The notes beneath the pieces are model-generated. The model did no database searches and had not been told where the DNA came from. It saw only the letters and a program-made list of their open reading frames with translations. Below, one piece after another: positions 10,501-18,985 of a DNA stretch of 64,000 nucleotides (within the stretch, counting starts at the first letter, position 1; the number at the start of each line of letters is the position of its first letter). The stretch is from Thermoplasmata archaeon (GTDB lineage Archaea; Thermoplasmatota; Thermoplasmata; Lutacidiplasmatales; UBA184): assembly GCA_022750115.1 (NCBI GenBank), contig JAKIWI010000002.1:235221-299220 (forward strand), read 5' to 3'. The translations under genes were made by a program, and so were the position numbers.

Positions 10501-11608
10501 GGAGGCCGGCGGCGCCCCCGACGGTGCTCGCGAAGCGGAGTTCGCCCGCGCGGGCGGACGTCGCGCCGGCCGAGAAGACGGGTGGGCTGAGGACGATCGG
10601 AGCCGCCGTGTCGTTGACCCACGAGGTCGGGTCGTAGCTCGGGCACGGGACCGCGGGGTCTACCTTGGCCGGAGCCGGGCCGCCGGGTGAACAGCCGCCG
10701 AAGCTGGAGTTCGACACGACCGACGGGTTCGCGGCGCCGGCGAGCTCCACCCCGAAGGACACGGCCGGCACCTGGGCGGCGGCCGCCGCGAACGCATCGA
10801 GCGTCGTCGAGGTCGAGTAGGCGGGGGAGAGTGGCGTCCCTTGGTCGGAGATGCTGCGCACGTCCGACCGAAGTCCCGTCGAAGTATCGATGACCGTCAC
10901 CTGCTCGGAGGTCGCGGACCCGAGCCAGCCGACGGTGGTGATGTTGAGCGTGTCGCCGCCGCTGGGTGTGAGGTAGGTGCCGGCGGTCCCGCCGGAGACG
11001 CTCAGCGGTTGCTCGAAGCAAGCGTCCTCCGTAGAGGTCGCGGGGTCGATCGCGTAGCCGACGACCGCACCCGTCCAGTTGTTCGCGACGGTGGCACTGG
11101 TCGAGTTCGCGTACGAGGAATCCGGTTGGAAGCGGACCTCGAGGAAGCACTGCGACATCCAGGCGTGCGGGTCGGAGAGCACCAGCCCGAGCCAGATCGC
11201 GCGGTAGAGGTCCGACTGGTTCGCCGTGGGGATCCGGTCGACCGGGAGCGTCAGGGACACGGTGACATTTCCGGCGCTCCCGGCGAGGTTCGAGTAGAAT
11301 CCCGCGACCGCCTGGTCTCGCCCGAAACAGCCGGCAGGGTACGGCTGCACCCCGGCGAACTCGGGGTAGGGGCCATCGCACGGGGTCGAGGGCGGCGTGG
11401 AGGGGCGTGCTGCGAGTGGGGGGAGAATGACGGGGGCCGTGGCCGGTTCGGCCATCGCGTGGGCACGGGGCAGCCCCGCCCGGGGCGGGGAGGCGAACGC
11501 CCCTGGGACGAGCACCGACGGGACGAGGAGCACCAGGACCACCGCGAGCGCGATCGAAATGGTGGCCCACGGGCGGGGGCGGACCTTCACGGCGCGAACC
11601 TCCGACAC
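7502..11608 (-). CDS. Giant secreted repeat protein with InlB-like beta-repeats, membrane anchored
   Basis: A 1368-residue surface protein. Residues about 13-40 are a signal segment. Residues about 60-450 form a Cys-containing domain I do not recognise. Then come several units of the type Y-L-A-PA-GY-F-GW, which match divergent InlB B-like repeats (PF18998 style). After these are four or five Ig/PKD-like units that each end in SY-GLP-GC-S and TCTP. The last helix (WWYVLLIALVALVVAAVLVW) and a short polar tail anchor it. The SY-GLP-GC unit also occurs in the C-terminal parts of the surface proteins at 15872 and 53942, so these proteins share a module. Role is probably adhesion or coat structure; there is no sign of enzymatic activity. 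It is transcribed in the same direction as the following AP-superfamily gene. Confidence 0.88.
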   Translation of the reverse strand: MSEVRAVKVRPRPWATISIALAVVLVLLVPSVLVPGAFASPPRAGLPRAHAMAEPATAPVILPPLAARPSTPPSTPCDGPYPEFAGVQPYPAGCFGRDQAVAGFYSNLAGSAGNVTVSLTLPVDRIPTANQSDLYRAIWLGLVLSDPHAWMSQCFLEVRFQPDSSYANSTSATVANNWTGAVVGYAIDPATSTEDACFEQPLSVSGGTAGTYLTPSGGDTLNITTVGWLGSATSEQVTVIDTSTGLRSDVRSISDQGTPLSPAYSTSTTLDAFAAAAAQVPAVSFGVELAGAANPSVVSNSSFGGCSPGGPAPAKVDPAVPCPSYDPTSWVNDTAAPIVLSPPVFSAGATSARAGELRFASTVGGAAGLLSLSNASCTGRSGSAFCTYPWYSYSCGAGGLEFGATDYSGVSTDFGKQNEFAGPATPGLLGFPQFPSNGFAFPACGNGNHNVTVGVTSGTGVVVLLDSNYTTPTSTAIAAGAYAISAVPASGEYFSGWTTTGTVGVGNPNRAATTLVPNGGGSVLATFTSSPLDSPVHFASLGGNASFELGTNGVGPTAVAPLTIGNGSTIDLAAGAYALMVAPSSGLQLGHWTATGAVTLPDNTAPADWLVVFAGGAPGNVSATLLADSGTVTIVAAGNGNGTVVLNGTTLPYFPANDTTMGSLTGPAGSYFAKATAAPGWSFLGWEAAPGAVAIPSGVSGNLTVNVVLGTSYLYATFAANISIRILPPAGGSVSINASVPVGNNTTVALTRGTYSLDAVPAGGYAFQHWRVSDPAAIEVIRPAFPITKLIVNSSATLTAMFGPLPNESVTFDLLPPAGGSMQFNFVNISANTTNASVTNTTYELKAFASTVYRFVGFLTTGPVSYSGGTLSVTGTGGVVTAKFVLRLYPVTFIATRPGAVTLAVNGVNVASGTTLSLTHNVYNLSATVVGSMTTFVQWSSGLQIANVSGSQTSATVRVDAPGTVIGIVATFVLNRLAVSPATVDAGTPTHLTVFVNGSGALTYRYFGLPTGCRSVNSPQLTCSPTSPGTYSVHASVTDSGGAQEATASVLLTVVARPLVGAFTITPATTDAGLAVTISVTPQLGLGPYSYSYAGLPTTCPSVNASRLTCTPAAARTYVIEVTVADAFSNLAYDNATLTVNPQPTVTSLTLDRAEVDVARPTTLTVVAGGGTAPLSYAYSGLPVGCASADAPTLACTPTLAGTSNITVTVTDALGQSSRGMAELEVHPLPTLGVVTVTPSLANLGEAVQISVVGSGGTGWLTYSYAGLPVGCSSANSTMITCTPSATGNWSVTATVADALRASDNASGTVSVQNVPTGPTKTPGHLGGAIDWWYVLLIALVALVVAAVLVWRFGRPPEPADGAASNSA

Positions 11609-11697
11609 TTCCTACCGCGCGCCCGTCCCGGACCGGCGTCGCGCCGATGGGATTCTCTGTTCTCCCGGTACATAGGCCTTCTCGAACCGATTCGATG

Positions 11698-14205
11698 TCA
11701 AGTCGCAGCGCCGGCAGCGAGGGCCGACGCCGACGGCCTAGGTTCGGTCGGCAGCTGCCCCGCCCCCGGGAGGAGCAGCACGGTCCAGGTCCCCGAGGTT
11801 CCGAGGACGCGCGCCCCGAACTCCCCTTCGAGGTAGGCGATCTCGTTTGGCAGCAGGTTCGCGACCGCTCCCTCCTGGGAGTTGGATGCTGAGTACAGCA
11901 CGAACCGGACGGTCCAGTTCGCCCAGACGGTGTCGGTCACGATCAGCGGTGGGATCCCGCTGACGAGGTTCGAGGCCGTCGGAGTCTGGAAGTTGAACGA
12001 CAGCAACAACTGCGACGCGCCGTTGCCCGGCGCGGCGACCACGAACCCGGCATGTGCCGGAACACCGGGATGGTTGTACTGCGTGATCGACCGAAGGGCG
12101 TTGGCCGGTGTCACGACCGCGTTCGTGGCGAGCACGGACCCGAACTTCCCGGGTTGCAGCTCGAACGTCCCGGCGGCGGTGCCGCGCTGGAAACGGGCGG
12201 TACCCGCCGACGGGCCGGTCAAGTTGGCGCCCAGGGAAACGATCTGATATCCCGGTTCGGAGACCACCGAGAGCGCCAGCGAAGCCTCGGGGATCCCGGA
12301 GTACGCGAAGCCGGTGACGGTGAGCCGGAACCCGACCCCCGAGTACGTGAGCGCGAAGGAGGCCGCCGTCACCGGGGCGAGCCGAACGGTCGCGCCGGAG
12401 AGGATCGATTCGTTGGTGATGGTCCCGTTGTGGACCACGCGGACGGTGATGTTGGCGAGCGGGATCGCGGCGACGGGCGTGTACACGCCGAAGTACGCGG
12501 GCTGGTACTCGAACGAGCCGTTCCCCGCCGAGATGTTCGTGCCGAGCGCCGTCACCGCCACGAGGTCGTTCGTCGCGGCGTAGCGGCTGGTCATCGCGAA
12601 GTACGCGGTCTCCTCGTCGACGAGGTGCGTGGGGTCGAACGTGTAGCGCGCGGCGAGGTTCGGGAAGTAGGCGTCGCGCACGAGGATCGCGCGCGTCCAT
12701 TTCGCGACGCCGGGCACCGTCAGCACGCTTCCCGGGAGTTGGGAGGCGCGGATCGTCGCGAGGGCGCCCAGGAACGTGGTGTCGTGTCCGACCTTGGTCG
12801 TCTCCGATTCATCGACGGGGAGCGACGGTAGGCTCACCGTGTCCGCGACGATCACCGCGGCGATCCCGACGATGGCGAGGAGGGCGATGGCCCCCGGCGG
12901 GTCGGGGGAGGACGACCCGAGGCGCCATCGGTGCGCCAGGGCCGCAGGAGGCGAGGGGGCCGGTGTGGCATTCGCCGCCCGCTCGCGAAGCTCGGTCATC
13001 ACGCGGTCGACCGTGAGCCCGATCGAGAGCCCGATGGGGGCGATCAGGAAGTAGCTGAACCGGGCGTAGTCGGTGACGACGGCGAGCTCCCACCCCACGG
13101 CTGCGAGCGCCATCGGGCCAAGCCCAAGGGAGAGGGTGATGATCGTACCGAGCGTGAGCCGGCTCTTCCAGAACAACCGAATTCCGACCGCGTAGATCGC
13201 GAGCGCCCCGATGAGGACCCACAGGAGCGGGACGGCGTCACCCGGAGCGACTTTGAGCCCCCGGAAGAACGGGTGGGTGAGGAGGTTGAAGATCGATGCG
13301 ATGCCGTTCCGGACGTAGGCGAACGCCCCGCTGTGGAAGTAGTTCGGGTGGGGGATCTTGAGGAACGAGGTGAACACGTAGAAGCCACCCACCGCGGAGA
13401 GGAGCACCCCGATCCCGCCGAGGCCCCCCCGGCTCCGGTAGATCTCGCGCGGTAGGACTCGGATCGAGATCGCGAGGACGAGCGCGATGCCGCCGACCGC
13501 GACGAGCACGGTACCGACGAGGCTGTGCGTGAGGAGCGCTGCGGCGGCGCATGTCCAGAACAGGAAAACGTGGCGGGGGCGTCGGGAACGGATGAATCGG
13601 ACGAGAAAGCCGAGACAGAGATTGAAGAAGACCAGGCCGAAGAGGTTCGGGTAGAACCCCCAGAAGAACATCGGGAGGAACGTTGGATTGAACAGGATCA
13701 GCGCGTCGGCGAGGATCGCCGTCGAGCGCCGTCGCGTCAGTCCTCGGGCGAGGAAGTAGTAGGAAAGACCGAGGAGCACGGCGACGACCCCGACGTAGGC
13801 GCGCGCTCCGTTGATCGGTCCCCCCGTGACCCGGATCAAGAATCCGAGGAGCGGGAACAGGAGCGGCGGGTACTGGCCCGGGATGATCCACGACGGGTAG
13901 GGCAGCCCGACGTAGGCGTAGGCGGTGGAGGTCCACTGCCCGGGGTCCCCGCCGGCGGGGATCTGCTTCGCGAGCATGGTATACTCGAGCAGCGCGGCCA
14001 ACAGCAGGCCGAGGCCGAGCGCGGCGAGAATCGCGGGTCGCTCCGAGAGGCCCGGAGTCAGCAGACCGCTCGGATTGCCGGACGGGCCTTTGACGGGCGG
14101 GAAGATCCGGTCCTCGACGCGGTGCACGAACGAGCGCACTTGCGCGAGCGGGGTCGGGGGTCCGGTCGGCGCCGAGGTCGGGGGGCTCGTCGGAGGGCTC
14201 GCCAT
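11698..14205 (-). CDS. Multi-pass GT-C-like membrane glycosyltransferase (paralogue 1)
   Basis: An 835-residue membrane protein with a Pro-rich cytoplasmic N-terminus, a first helix around residues 60-80, then an outside loop with GGDPGQW and about ten more helices up to residue 450. A beta-rich extracellular domain fills the C-terminal 350 residues. An acidic residue just after the first helix is typical of GT-C glycosyltransferases that use lipid-linked sugars; the exact family (PMT-like or PTPS-related, PF10131-like) is not certain. Conserved with its two paralogues: YPPLLFPLLG, FFWG-YPNL-GLVFFNL and DYARFSYFL. The ATG lies 9 nt after the stop of the AP-superfamily gene, so the two form an operon. 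Probable job: transferring or building a surface glycan. Confidence 0.8.
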   Translation of the reverse strand: MASPPTSPPTSAPTGPPTPLAQVRSFVHRVEDRIFPPVKGPSGNPSGLLTPGLSERPAILAALGLGLLLAALLEYTMLAKQIPAGGDPGQWTSTAYAYVGLPYPSWIIPGQYPPLLFPLLGFLIRVTGGPINGARAYVGVVAVLLGLSYYFLARGLTRRRSTAILADALILFNPTFLPMFFWGFYPNLFGLVFFNLCLGFLVRFIRSRRPRHVFLFWTCAAAALLTHSLVGTVLVAVGGIALVLAISIRVLPREIYRSRGGLGGIGVLLSAVGGFYVFTSFLKIPHPNYFHSGAFAYVRNGIASIFNLLTHPFFRGLKVAPGDAVPLLWVLIGALAIYAVGIRLFWKSRLTLGTIITLSLGLGPMALAAVGWELAVVTDYARFSYFLIAPIGLSIGLTVDRVMTELRERAANATPAPSPPAALAHRWRLGSSSPDPPGAIALLAIVGIAAVIVADTVSLPSLPVDESETTKVGHDTTFLGALATIRASQLPGSVLTVPGVAKWTRAILVRDAYFPNLAARYTFDPTHLVDEETAYFAMTSRYAATNDLVAVTALGTNISAGNGSFEYQPAYFGVYTPVAAIPLANITVRVVHNGTITNESILSGATVRLAPVTAASFALTYSGVGFRLTVTGFAYSGIPEASLALSVVSEPGYQIVSLGANLTGPSAGTARFQRGTAAGTFELQPGKFGSVLATNAVVTPANALRSITQYNHPGVPAHAGFVVAAPGNGASQLLLSFNFQTPTASNLVSGIPPLIVTDTVWANWTVRFVLYSASNSQEGAVANLLPNEIAYLEGEFGARVLGTSGTWTVLLLPGAGQLPTEPRPSASALAAGAAT

Positions 14206-14214
14206 GGGTGGGCG

Positions 14215-15726
14215 CTAGATGTAGCCCCAGGACCGAAGCCGGTCCTCGACGTCCGTCGGGACCGCGGAGGCCGGTCCGGCCAGGATGCGTCGACCGATCT
14301 CCCGCACGCCCTCGGCGAGCGGTGCGAGCTCCGGGCCCTTCGACGACCAGAGGTCGTGCGCTTCCGCGGGGTCGTCGTGGGCGTGGAACGCCCTCAGGTC
14401 CCCGCGCACCGGGTCGTGGATCACCTTGAACTCGCCGTCGTAGCCGGCGACGAGCAGCCGGTCGATCGCCTCGCGGCGGGCCGTGGCCGTCCGCTGGCGG
14501 TCGGCGTCGTGGACGAGCCCGTCGGACATCGCGAACACCGGCTCGGCGCGTGGGGTCTCGAGAAGGTCCTGGAGCGGGATGGGGTGCGAGGGCCGTTCGG
14601 GTGGAACGACCCCGGCTTCGCGGAGGAGCGTCGGGTAGACATCGATGAGGCTCACCCAGCTGTGTCCGACCTTGCCAGCGTCCCGGCGGTCGGCGTAGCG
14701 GACGTACATCGGGACGCGGAGCTCCGGTTCGTCGACGCCGACGATGTGGAACATCGCGTCGTGCTCGCCGAACGCCTGCCCGTGGTCGCCGGTGAGGATC
14801 ATCGTGGTGTTTTCCCACCGTCCCGAGTCCTGGAACGCGCGGACGATGCCCTCGATCCTCTGGTCGAGCGACCGGACCATCGTCCGATAGAGCTCGTGCA
14901 GGAGGACGAGCTCCGGGTCGGTCGGCTTCCAAGCGCCGCTGACCCAGCCGAGGCGGTCCTGCCGGGTCCGCGCGTACGACCACCACGCGCGCAGCGTGCG
15001 GACCACGTCGGGTTCGGCGAGATACGGCTCGTGGGCGTCCAGCAAATTCACGAAGCAGTAGACCGGCCGGTCGCGGGGCGCCTCGCGGATCCATCGGGCC
15101 GCGGTCGGCTCGACCCAGTGGGCGAGCCGCGGTCGCGCGCCGAACGACGGATGTCGGATCCGCATCGCGAGCCGCGTCGCGAAATCCCACATCGCCGGAG
15201 CCCGAGCGAGGCCGTACGCGGTCCAGTACGAGATCGAAGCGAGCCGCTTGCGCAGCGTGTTCTCCGCGGTCGCCAGCCGGTGCGCCTCGGTCTCCGAACC
15301 CTGCGGGGGTTGGTCGGCGACGCCGATCCGATTGAACAGGGAGACGCCCCAGGCGCTGCGGTCCATCCCGTGGACGAGGCCCAGATCGGAGCTGATGAGG
15401 CCGTTCGCCGAGATGGAGAGCGTTGTGTACCCCGCTCCGCGCAGGAGCGGTCCGAGCCCTTCCCCCGATTCGGCGAGCTTGAGGAGACCCTTCGCGTGAA
15501 CCCCGTGCTCCCACGGGTAGAGCCCGGTGAACATGCTCGCGTGCGAGGGGACCGTCCAGTGGGCGACGCTCGCGGCGTTCGGGAAGTAGACCGAATCGCG
15601 AAGCAGCCGCTCGGTGAACGGCATCGGGCCGACCGCCGATGAGCCTCCGGGGAAATCCCACGCCCGGACGCAATCGAGCACGAGGAGCAGAAGGTTCGGC
15701 TTTTCCGAACCGGAGGGAGCGGCCAT
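14215..15726 (-). CDS. Sulfatase-like AP-superfamily phosphoesterase/transferase
   Basis: A 503-residue sulfatase-fold protein without a signal peptide. NLLLLVLDC gives the metal Asp at residue 18, and HWTVPSHASMFTGLYPWEHG places the nucleophile at Thr58 rather than a formylglycine Cys. DHGQAFGEHDAMFH supplies further metal ligands. The C-terminus VEDRLRSWGYI recurs almost unchanged in the 24910 paralogue, and a shorter MKSWGYD in the 5947 one. It probably hydrolyses or transfers a phosphate ester on a glycan or lipid carrier, not a sulfate. It is the first gene of an operon with the GT-C-like gene that follows 9 nt later. A TATA-like box 27 nt before the ATG indicates a leaderless mRNA and supports this start. 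Confidence 0.87.
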   Translation of the reverse strand: MAAPSGSEKPNLLLLVLDCVRAWDFPGGSSAVGPMPFTERLLRDSVYFPNAASVAHWTVPSHASMFTGLYPWEHGVHAKGLLKLAESGEGLGPLLRGAGYTTLSISANGLISSDLGLVHGMDRSAWGVSLFNRIGVADQPPQGSETEAHRLATAENTLRKRLASISYWTAYGLARAPAMWDFATRLAMRIRHPSFGARPRLAHWVEPTAARWIREAPRDRPVYCFVNLLDAHEPYLAEPDVVRTLRAWWSYARTRQDRLGWVSGAWKPTDPELVLLHELYRTMVRSLDQRIEGIVRAFQDSGRWENTTMILTGDHGQAFGEHDAMFHIVGVDEPELRVPMYVRYADRRDAGKVGHSWVSLIDVYPTLLREAGVVPPERPSHPIPLQDLLETPRAEPVFAMSDGLVHDADRQRTATARREAIDRLLVAGYDGEFKVIHDPVRGDLRAFHAHDDPAEAHDLWSSKGPELAPLAEGVREIGRRILAGPASAVPTDVEDRLRSWGYI

Positions 15727-15747
15727 CGCTTTCCCGACCCGCCTCCC

Positions 15748-15757
15748 TTCTTAAAGG
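15748..15757 (-). promoter_or_regulatory. TATA-like box for the AP-superfamily/GT-C operon
   Basis: Read on the minus strand the box is CCTTTAAGAA, centred about 27 nt before the ATG at 15726. It is the only A/T-rich patch in this short intergenic region for that strand and implies a leaderless operon transcript. Confidence 0.6.
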
Positions 15758-15837
15758 CTGACCGAGGGAGGCGCTCGTCGCTCGACGGCCGACCACCCCG
15801 CGCGGCGCATTTGCGACGCCGTCCCATCGCCGCAACG

Positions 15838-15846
15838 ACTTTACGG
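15838..15846 (+). promoter_or_regulatory. TATA-like box for the 625-aa kelch gene
   Basis: ACTTTACGG is centred about 30 nt before the ATG at 15872. With the minus-strand box at 15748-15757 it makes a compact divergent promoter region of about 145 bases. Confidence 0.5.
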
Positions 15847-15871
15847 TGGTCCGGTTCGACGCTCCGTCCCG

Positions 15872-17749
15872 ATGTCGACTCGCCCGAGGGCCCGCCCCGG
15901 CCCACACCGACTCCGCGTCGGGGTCTCCGCCCTCGGATTCCTGGGGCTGTTCGTCCTCGTGATCGTCGTGAGCTCCGGCTTTTCGGGCTCGGCGGGACGC
16001 ACGGTCCCCGCGACCCACCGCGTCAGCACGGCCGCGACGCTCGCTCCGGCGGCGGGACCGTCTGCCCTCTCTCCGTGGACCAACCTCACGTCGGGCCTCA
16101 CCAACCAGCCGGCCGGCCGATTCTCGGGCGCAGCGACTTGGGACGCGAACGACTCCGAGGTCGTCCTGTTCGGGGGAATCCCGGGCGGGGGTGGTGCGCT
16201 CCGGACGACGTGGACGTTCGCGAACGGATCGTGGAAGGCGGGGACGCCCCACTCGCTCACGACGGCCAACTCGCCCTCGGCACGCTGGGGGGCGGCCCTC
16301 GCCTACGACGCTTCGGACCGCTACGTCGTTCTGTTTGGGGGCCGAAGCATTCAGGGGGGTCTGCTGAGCGACACGTGGACGTTCTCCGCGGGCACCTGGA
16401 CGAACGTCACCAATTCGACCGTCGGCGCGCCGCCCGGGCGGGCCAACGCGAGCATCGCCTACGATCCAGCGGTCTCCGCCGTCGTGATGTTCGGTGGGCG
16501 GTCTCCGACGAGCCTGTTCAACGACACGTGGGAGTACCACTCGGCGCGTTGGACCTCCGTCGGCGCCAGCGTCCCGACTCCCACGAACACGCCGTCGCAT
16601 CGGAGCGGAGCCTCCCTCGCTTTCCTGAGCTCCGCGAACGCGCTCGTGTTGTTCGGCGGGACCGGGTTCCAATTCGGAACCTACTCCCCCCTCTCCGACA
16701 CGTGGCTGTTCCAGACCACGGGTTGGCAGAGCATCGTGCCACCGCACATGCCGACGGCCCGCGCCATGGCCGCGCTCGCGCCGCTACCGAACGGAACGAT
16801 CCTGCTGTACGGCGGCGTGGGGGCCGGCGGCCCGGTCGCGGACACGTGGCTCTTCGATGGAGCCGATTGGAAGAACGTCTCGACCTCGGTGGGCGCCGCC
16901 CCATCCGCGCGGTCGGCCTCCGCGGTCGCTCCCGTCACCCTCTCGGGCACGAACGGCTACATCCTCCTGTTCGGCGGGAACGGGCCGACCTCGACGTATT
17001 CGGACACGTGGGAGGTCGGGGCGAGCTTGCTCGAGCTGACGGGAGGGATCGCGCGCCCCGCCGCTCTCGACGTGAACCAGAGCACCAACCTTTCGATCGT
17101 CGGCTTCGGTCCGTCGGCCCCGCTGACCTACTCGTGGAGCTCGATGCCGAGCGGCTGCACTTCGACCGCCACGGCCGTGGGCGCTCGGCTCGCCTGCGTT
17201 CCTCCCGCCCCCGGGAACTTCACCGCGATCGTCTCGATGAACGGGACTGGAGCGGGATCCCCGGTCACCGCGTCGATCCCGTTCGTCGTGAACGCCCTGC
17301 CTGCGATCTCGGCGATCCGGGTCAGCCCGTTCCCCGCCGTGCTCGGCAACGGCTTCCTGACGCTCACCGTCCTCGCCCACGGCGGGACCGGCGGACTCCA
17401 CTTCTCCTACGCTGGACTCCCACCGGGCTGCTCCACCACCGACGCCTCGTTCCTGCGCTGTGCCCCCTCTGCGGTCGGCACCTGGACCGTGACGGTCGCG
17501 GCCAACGACTCGACCGGGGCGAGCGGGTCGGCGAACGCGACCGTGGTCGTGGCGGCGTCCGCGCCCGCGCCCCCGAACCACCTGCTGGCGAAACTCACGA
17601 GCCCGCTCGCGATCGCGACCGGCGTCATCGGGGTCGGGGTCGTGCTGCTCATCGTGTTCGCACTGCAGCGCCGACGTCGTCTCGCGGCGCGGGGATCAGC
17701 ACCCGCCGAGGAGCCCGCCGAGCCGAAGGCCCCGCCCCCCGTTCGCTAG
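15872..17749 (+). CDS. Kelch-repeat surface protein, membrane anchored
   Basis: A 625-residue secreted protein. Residues about 15-40 form a signal segment (VSALGFLGLFVLVIVV). Residues about 65-390 form six or seven kelch blades (YD-S--YVVLFGG, then DTWTF or NDTWEY), enough for one propeller. Two Ig-like units follow, the second with SYAGLPPGC and RCAPSAVGTW. A helix around residues 580-603 and an Arg-rich tail anchor it. Its blades and C-terminal units match those of the larger surface proteins, so it is a shorter family member. Its stop overlaps the stop of the convergent gene by 4 nt. Likely an adhesin or coat protein; no catalytic residues were seen. Confidence 0.88.
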   Translation: MSTRPRARPGPHRLRVGVSALGFLGLFVLVIVVSSGFSGSAGRTVPATHRVSTAATLAPAAGPSALSPWTNLTSGLTNQPAGRFSGAATWDANDSEVVLFGGIPGGGGALRTTWTFANGSWKAGTPHSLTTANSPSARWGAALAYDASDRYVVLFGGRSIQGGLLSDTWTFSAGTWTNVTNSTVGAPPGRANASIAYDPAVSAVVMFGGRSPTSLFNDTWEYHSARWTSVGASVPTPTNTPSHRSGASLAFLSSANALVLFGGTGFQFGTYSPLSDTWLFQTTGWQSIVPPHMPTARAMAALAPLPNGTILLYGGVGAGGPVADTWLFDGADWKNVSTSVGAAPSARSASAVAPVTLSGTNGYILLFGGNGPTSTYSDTWEVGASLLELTGGIARPAALDVNQSTNLSIVGFGPSAPLTYSWSSMPSGCTSTATAVGARLACVPPAPGNFTAIVSMNGTGAGSPVTASIPFVVNALPAISAIRVSPFPAVLGNGFLTLTVLAHGGTGGLHFSYAGLPPGCSTTDASFLRCAPSAVGTWTVTVAANDSTGASGSANATVVVAASAPAPPNHLLAKLTSPLAIATGVIGVGVVLLIVFALQRRRRLAARGSAPAEEPAEPKAPPPVR

Positions 17750-18855
17750 GGCCGCTTCGTCCGGAGTTCGGAGGGCGGTCCGCCCCCGCTCGCCGGGGAG
17801 CTGGAGGATCGCGAGGTCGCGGTGGGACCTGAGACCCCGGGGGGAGTCGGAGGCTCGCGGCGGGCCACCAGCACGACGGCGAGCCCGATCCCCACCGCCC
17901 CGAGGGCGATGACGCCGTTCGCCAACGAGGTCCAGCTCGGCGGTGCGATGTTCGGGCCGGCGGCGGCCGTGGCGTTGACGACCTTGACCTTCAGGACGTA
18001 GAGCAGAAGGGTCACCGACTCGTAGTCCCAGATGTGCATGAGGATCGTCTGCGGCGTGATCGTGCCCGGGATCAGGACGGTCAGGCAGAACGTCGAAGGT
18101 CCCCCGAGCGGGTTGCGGGTCGTGTTCGCGACGAAGTCGTCGAACGGCTTGGCGGTCTCGGCATGCAGCGAGAACGTCCGCGCTTGGATCGGCCCTGTCA
18201 GACAGGCGGTGACCGAGGCCGGCGGGAGTACGGCCCTCGGAGAGAGGCTCTGCAGGAACGCGACCTGGGCGGGGTGGATCGCCGCGGAGGTGGTCGGTCC
18301 CCAACCGCTCGATGTCACGGCCCCGTCCGCGGTCCGGAGCGTCCAGTTCCATTGGACGACCACGGAGGCGGTGCCGAACGGCTCGGAACTCATCAGAGCA
18401 ACGAGTTCGCTGTTGAGGTTCGACGGATGGGTCCCGTTGAACGAGGTCGTGTTGCGGAGGGTGAACCCGGTGGGCGCCGCGGCGGCGGTCGCGCCGCTCG
18501 CCAGCGTGAGATTGTGGCCGGGCAGGAACATGATGATCGGAGCGGGCACGGCGGGAAACGACGCCACGAGGCCGGGGACGTAGACGGTGGCCGAGGGGGT
18601 CGGGGTGGTCGTCTGGAGCGCGACCCGATAGGTCACCTGGAGCAGCGAGCCGGGCGCGAACTGACCGACGGGGGAGGTGATGTTCAGTTCGATGATGTCG
18701 TTGATCGACGTATTGGCGCGCGGGAGCGGCGCCGCGGGATGCGCGCCGGGCATCGCCAGAGTGGGCGGCGGGGCCGGTCCAGCGCGGAGCAGGGGGACCA
18801 AGGTGAGGAGGAGCAACGCCACCGCGATCGCGGCGAAGACAACCCGCCTCGGCAA
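17746..18855 (-). CDS. Anchored extracellular protein of unknown function
   Basis: About 369 residues from the TTG chosen here. The N-terminus PRRVVFAAIAVALLLLTLVPLL is a clear signal or anchor helix. The extracellular part is Ala/Thr/Pro-rich with N-X-S/T sites. Near the end SLANGVIALGAVGIGLAVVLVARRE is a membrane helix, followed by a Ser/Pro-rich cytoplasmic tail. The frame extends to an ATG at 18951, but the extra 32 residues are Arg-rich and that ATG lies only about 8 nt from a TATA-like CCATAAAGG, too close to be transcribed from it; hence the TTG. No family is recognised. It is convergent with the kelch gene and overlaps it by 4 nt. Confidence 0.7.
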   Translation of the reverse strand: MPRRVVFAAIAVALLLLTLVPLLRAGPAPPPTLAMPGAHPAAPLPRANTSINDIIELNITSPVGQFAPGSLLQVTYRVALQTTTPTPSATVYVPGLVASFPAVPAPIIMFLPGHNLTLASGATAAAAPTGFTLRNTTSFNGTHPSNLNSELVALMSSEPFGTASVVVQWNWTLRTADGAVTSSGWGPTTSAAIHPAQVAFLQSLSPRAVLPPASVTACLTGPIQARTFSLHAETAKPFDDFVANTTRNPLGGPSTFCLTVLIPGTITPQTILMHIWDYESVTLLLYVLKVKVVNATAAAGPNIAPPSWTSLANGVIALGAVGIGLAVVLVARREPPTPPGVSGPTATSRSSSSPASGGGPPSELRTKRP

Positions 18856-18953
18856 GGTTCTGGACCTATTCCGGAACCGACTTGAGGGTACCCCATCGGG
18901 CCGGCGTCGGCAGTCCCCCCGTCGGATTCGGAATCCCAGACGGCCACCCATCC

Positions 18954-18960
18954 TTTATGG
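18954..18960 (+). promoter_or_regulatory. TATA-like box upstream of the leader ORF and second GT-C-like gene
   Basis: TTTATGG is centred about 29 nt before an ATG at 18986 and is the only A/T-rich patch upstream of the GT-C-like gene at 19096. No box is found at the expected distance from 19096 itself, so transcription probably begins near 18986. Confidence 0.45.
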
Positions 18961-18985
18961 CGCCTCCCGTCTGGGCGGCGCCACC

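Noticed and set aside
14215-15726. Naming this protein and its two paralogues as true sulfatases
   Set aside because: The position of the essential formylglycine Cys is Thr in all three, and no maturation enzyme was seen in the window.
13238-16747. Open frame of 1169 codons on the minus strand, and a 705-codon frame at 13525-15642 on the plus strand
   Set aside because: Both run across the strong AP-superfamily and GT-C-like genes. Their products are Arg/Pro-rich with no domains. Long antisense and out-of-frame reading frames are expected when third codon positions are nearly all G or C.
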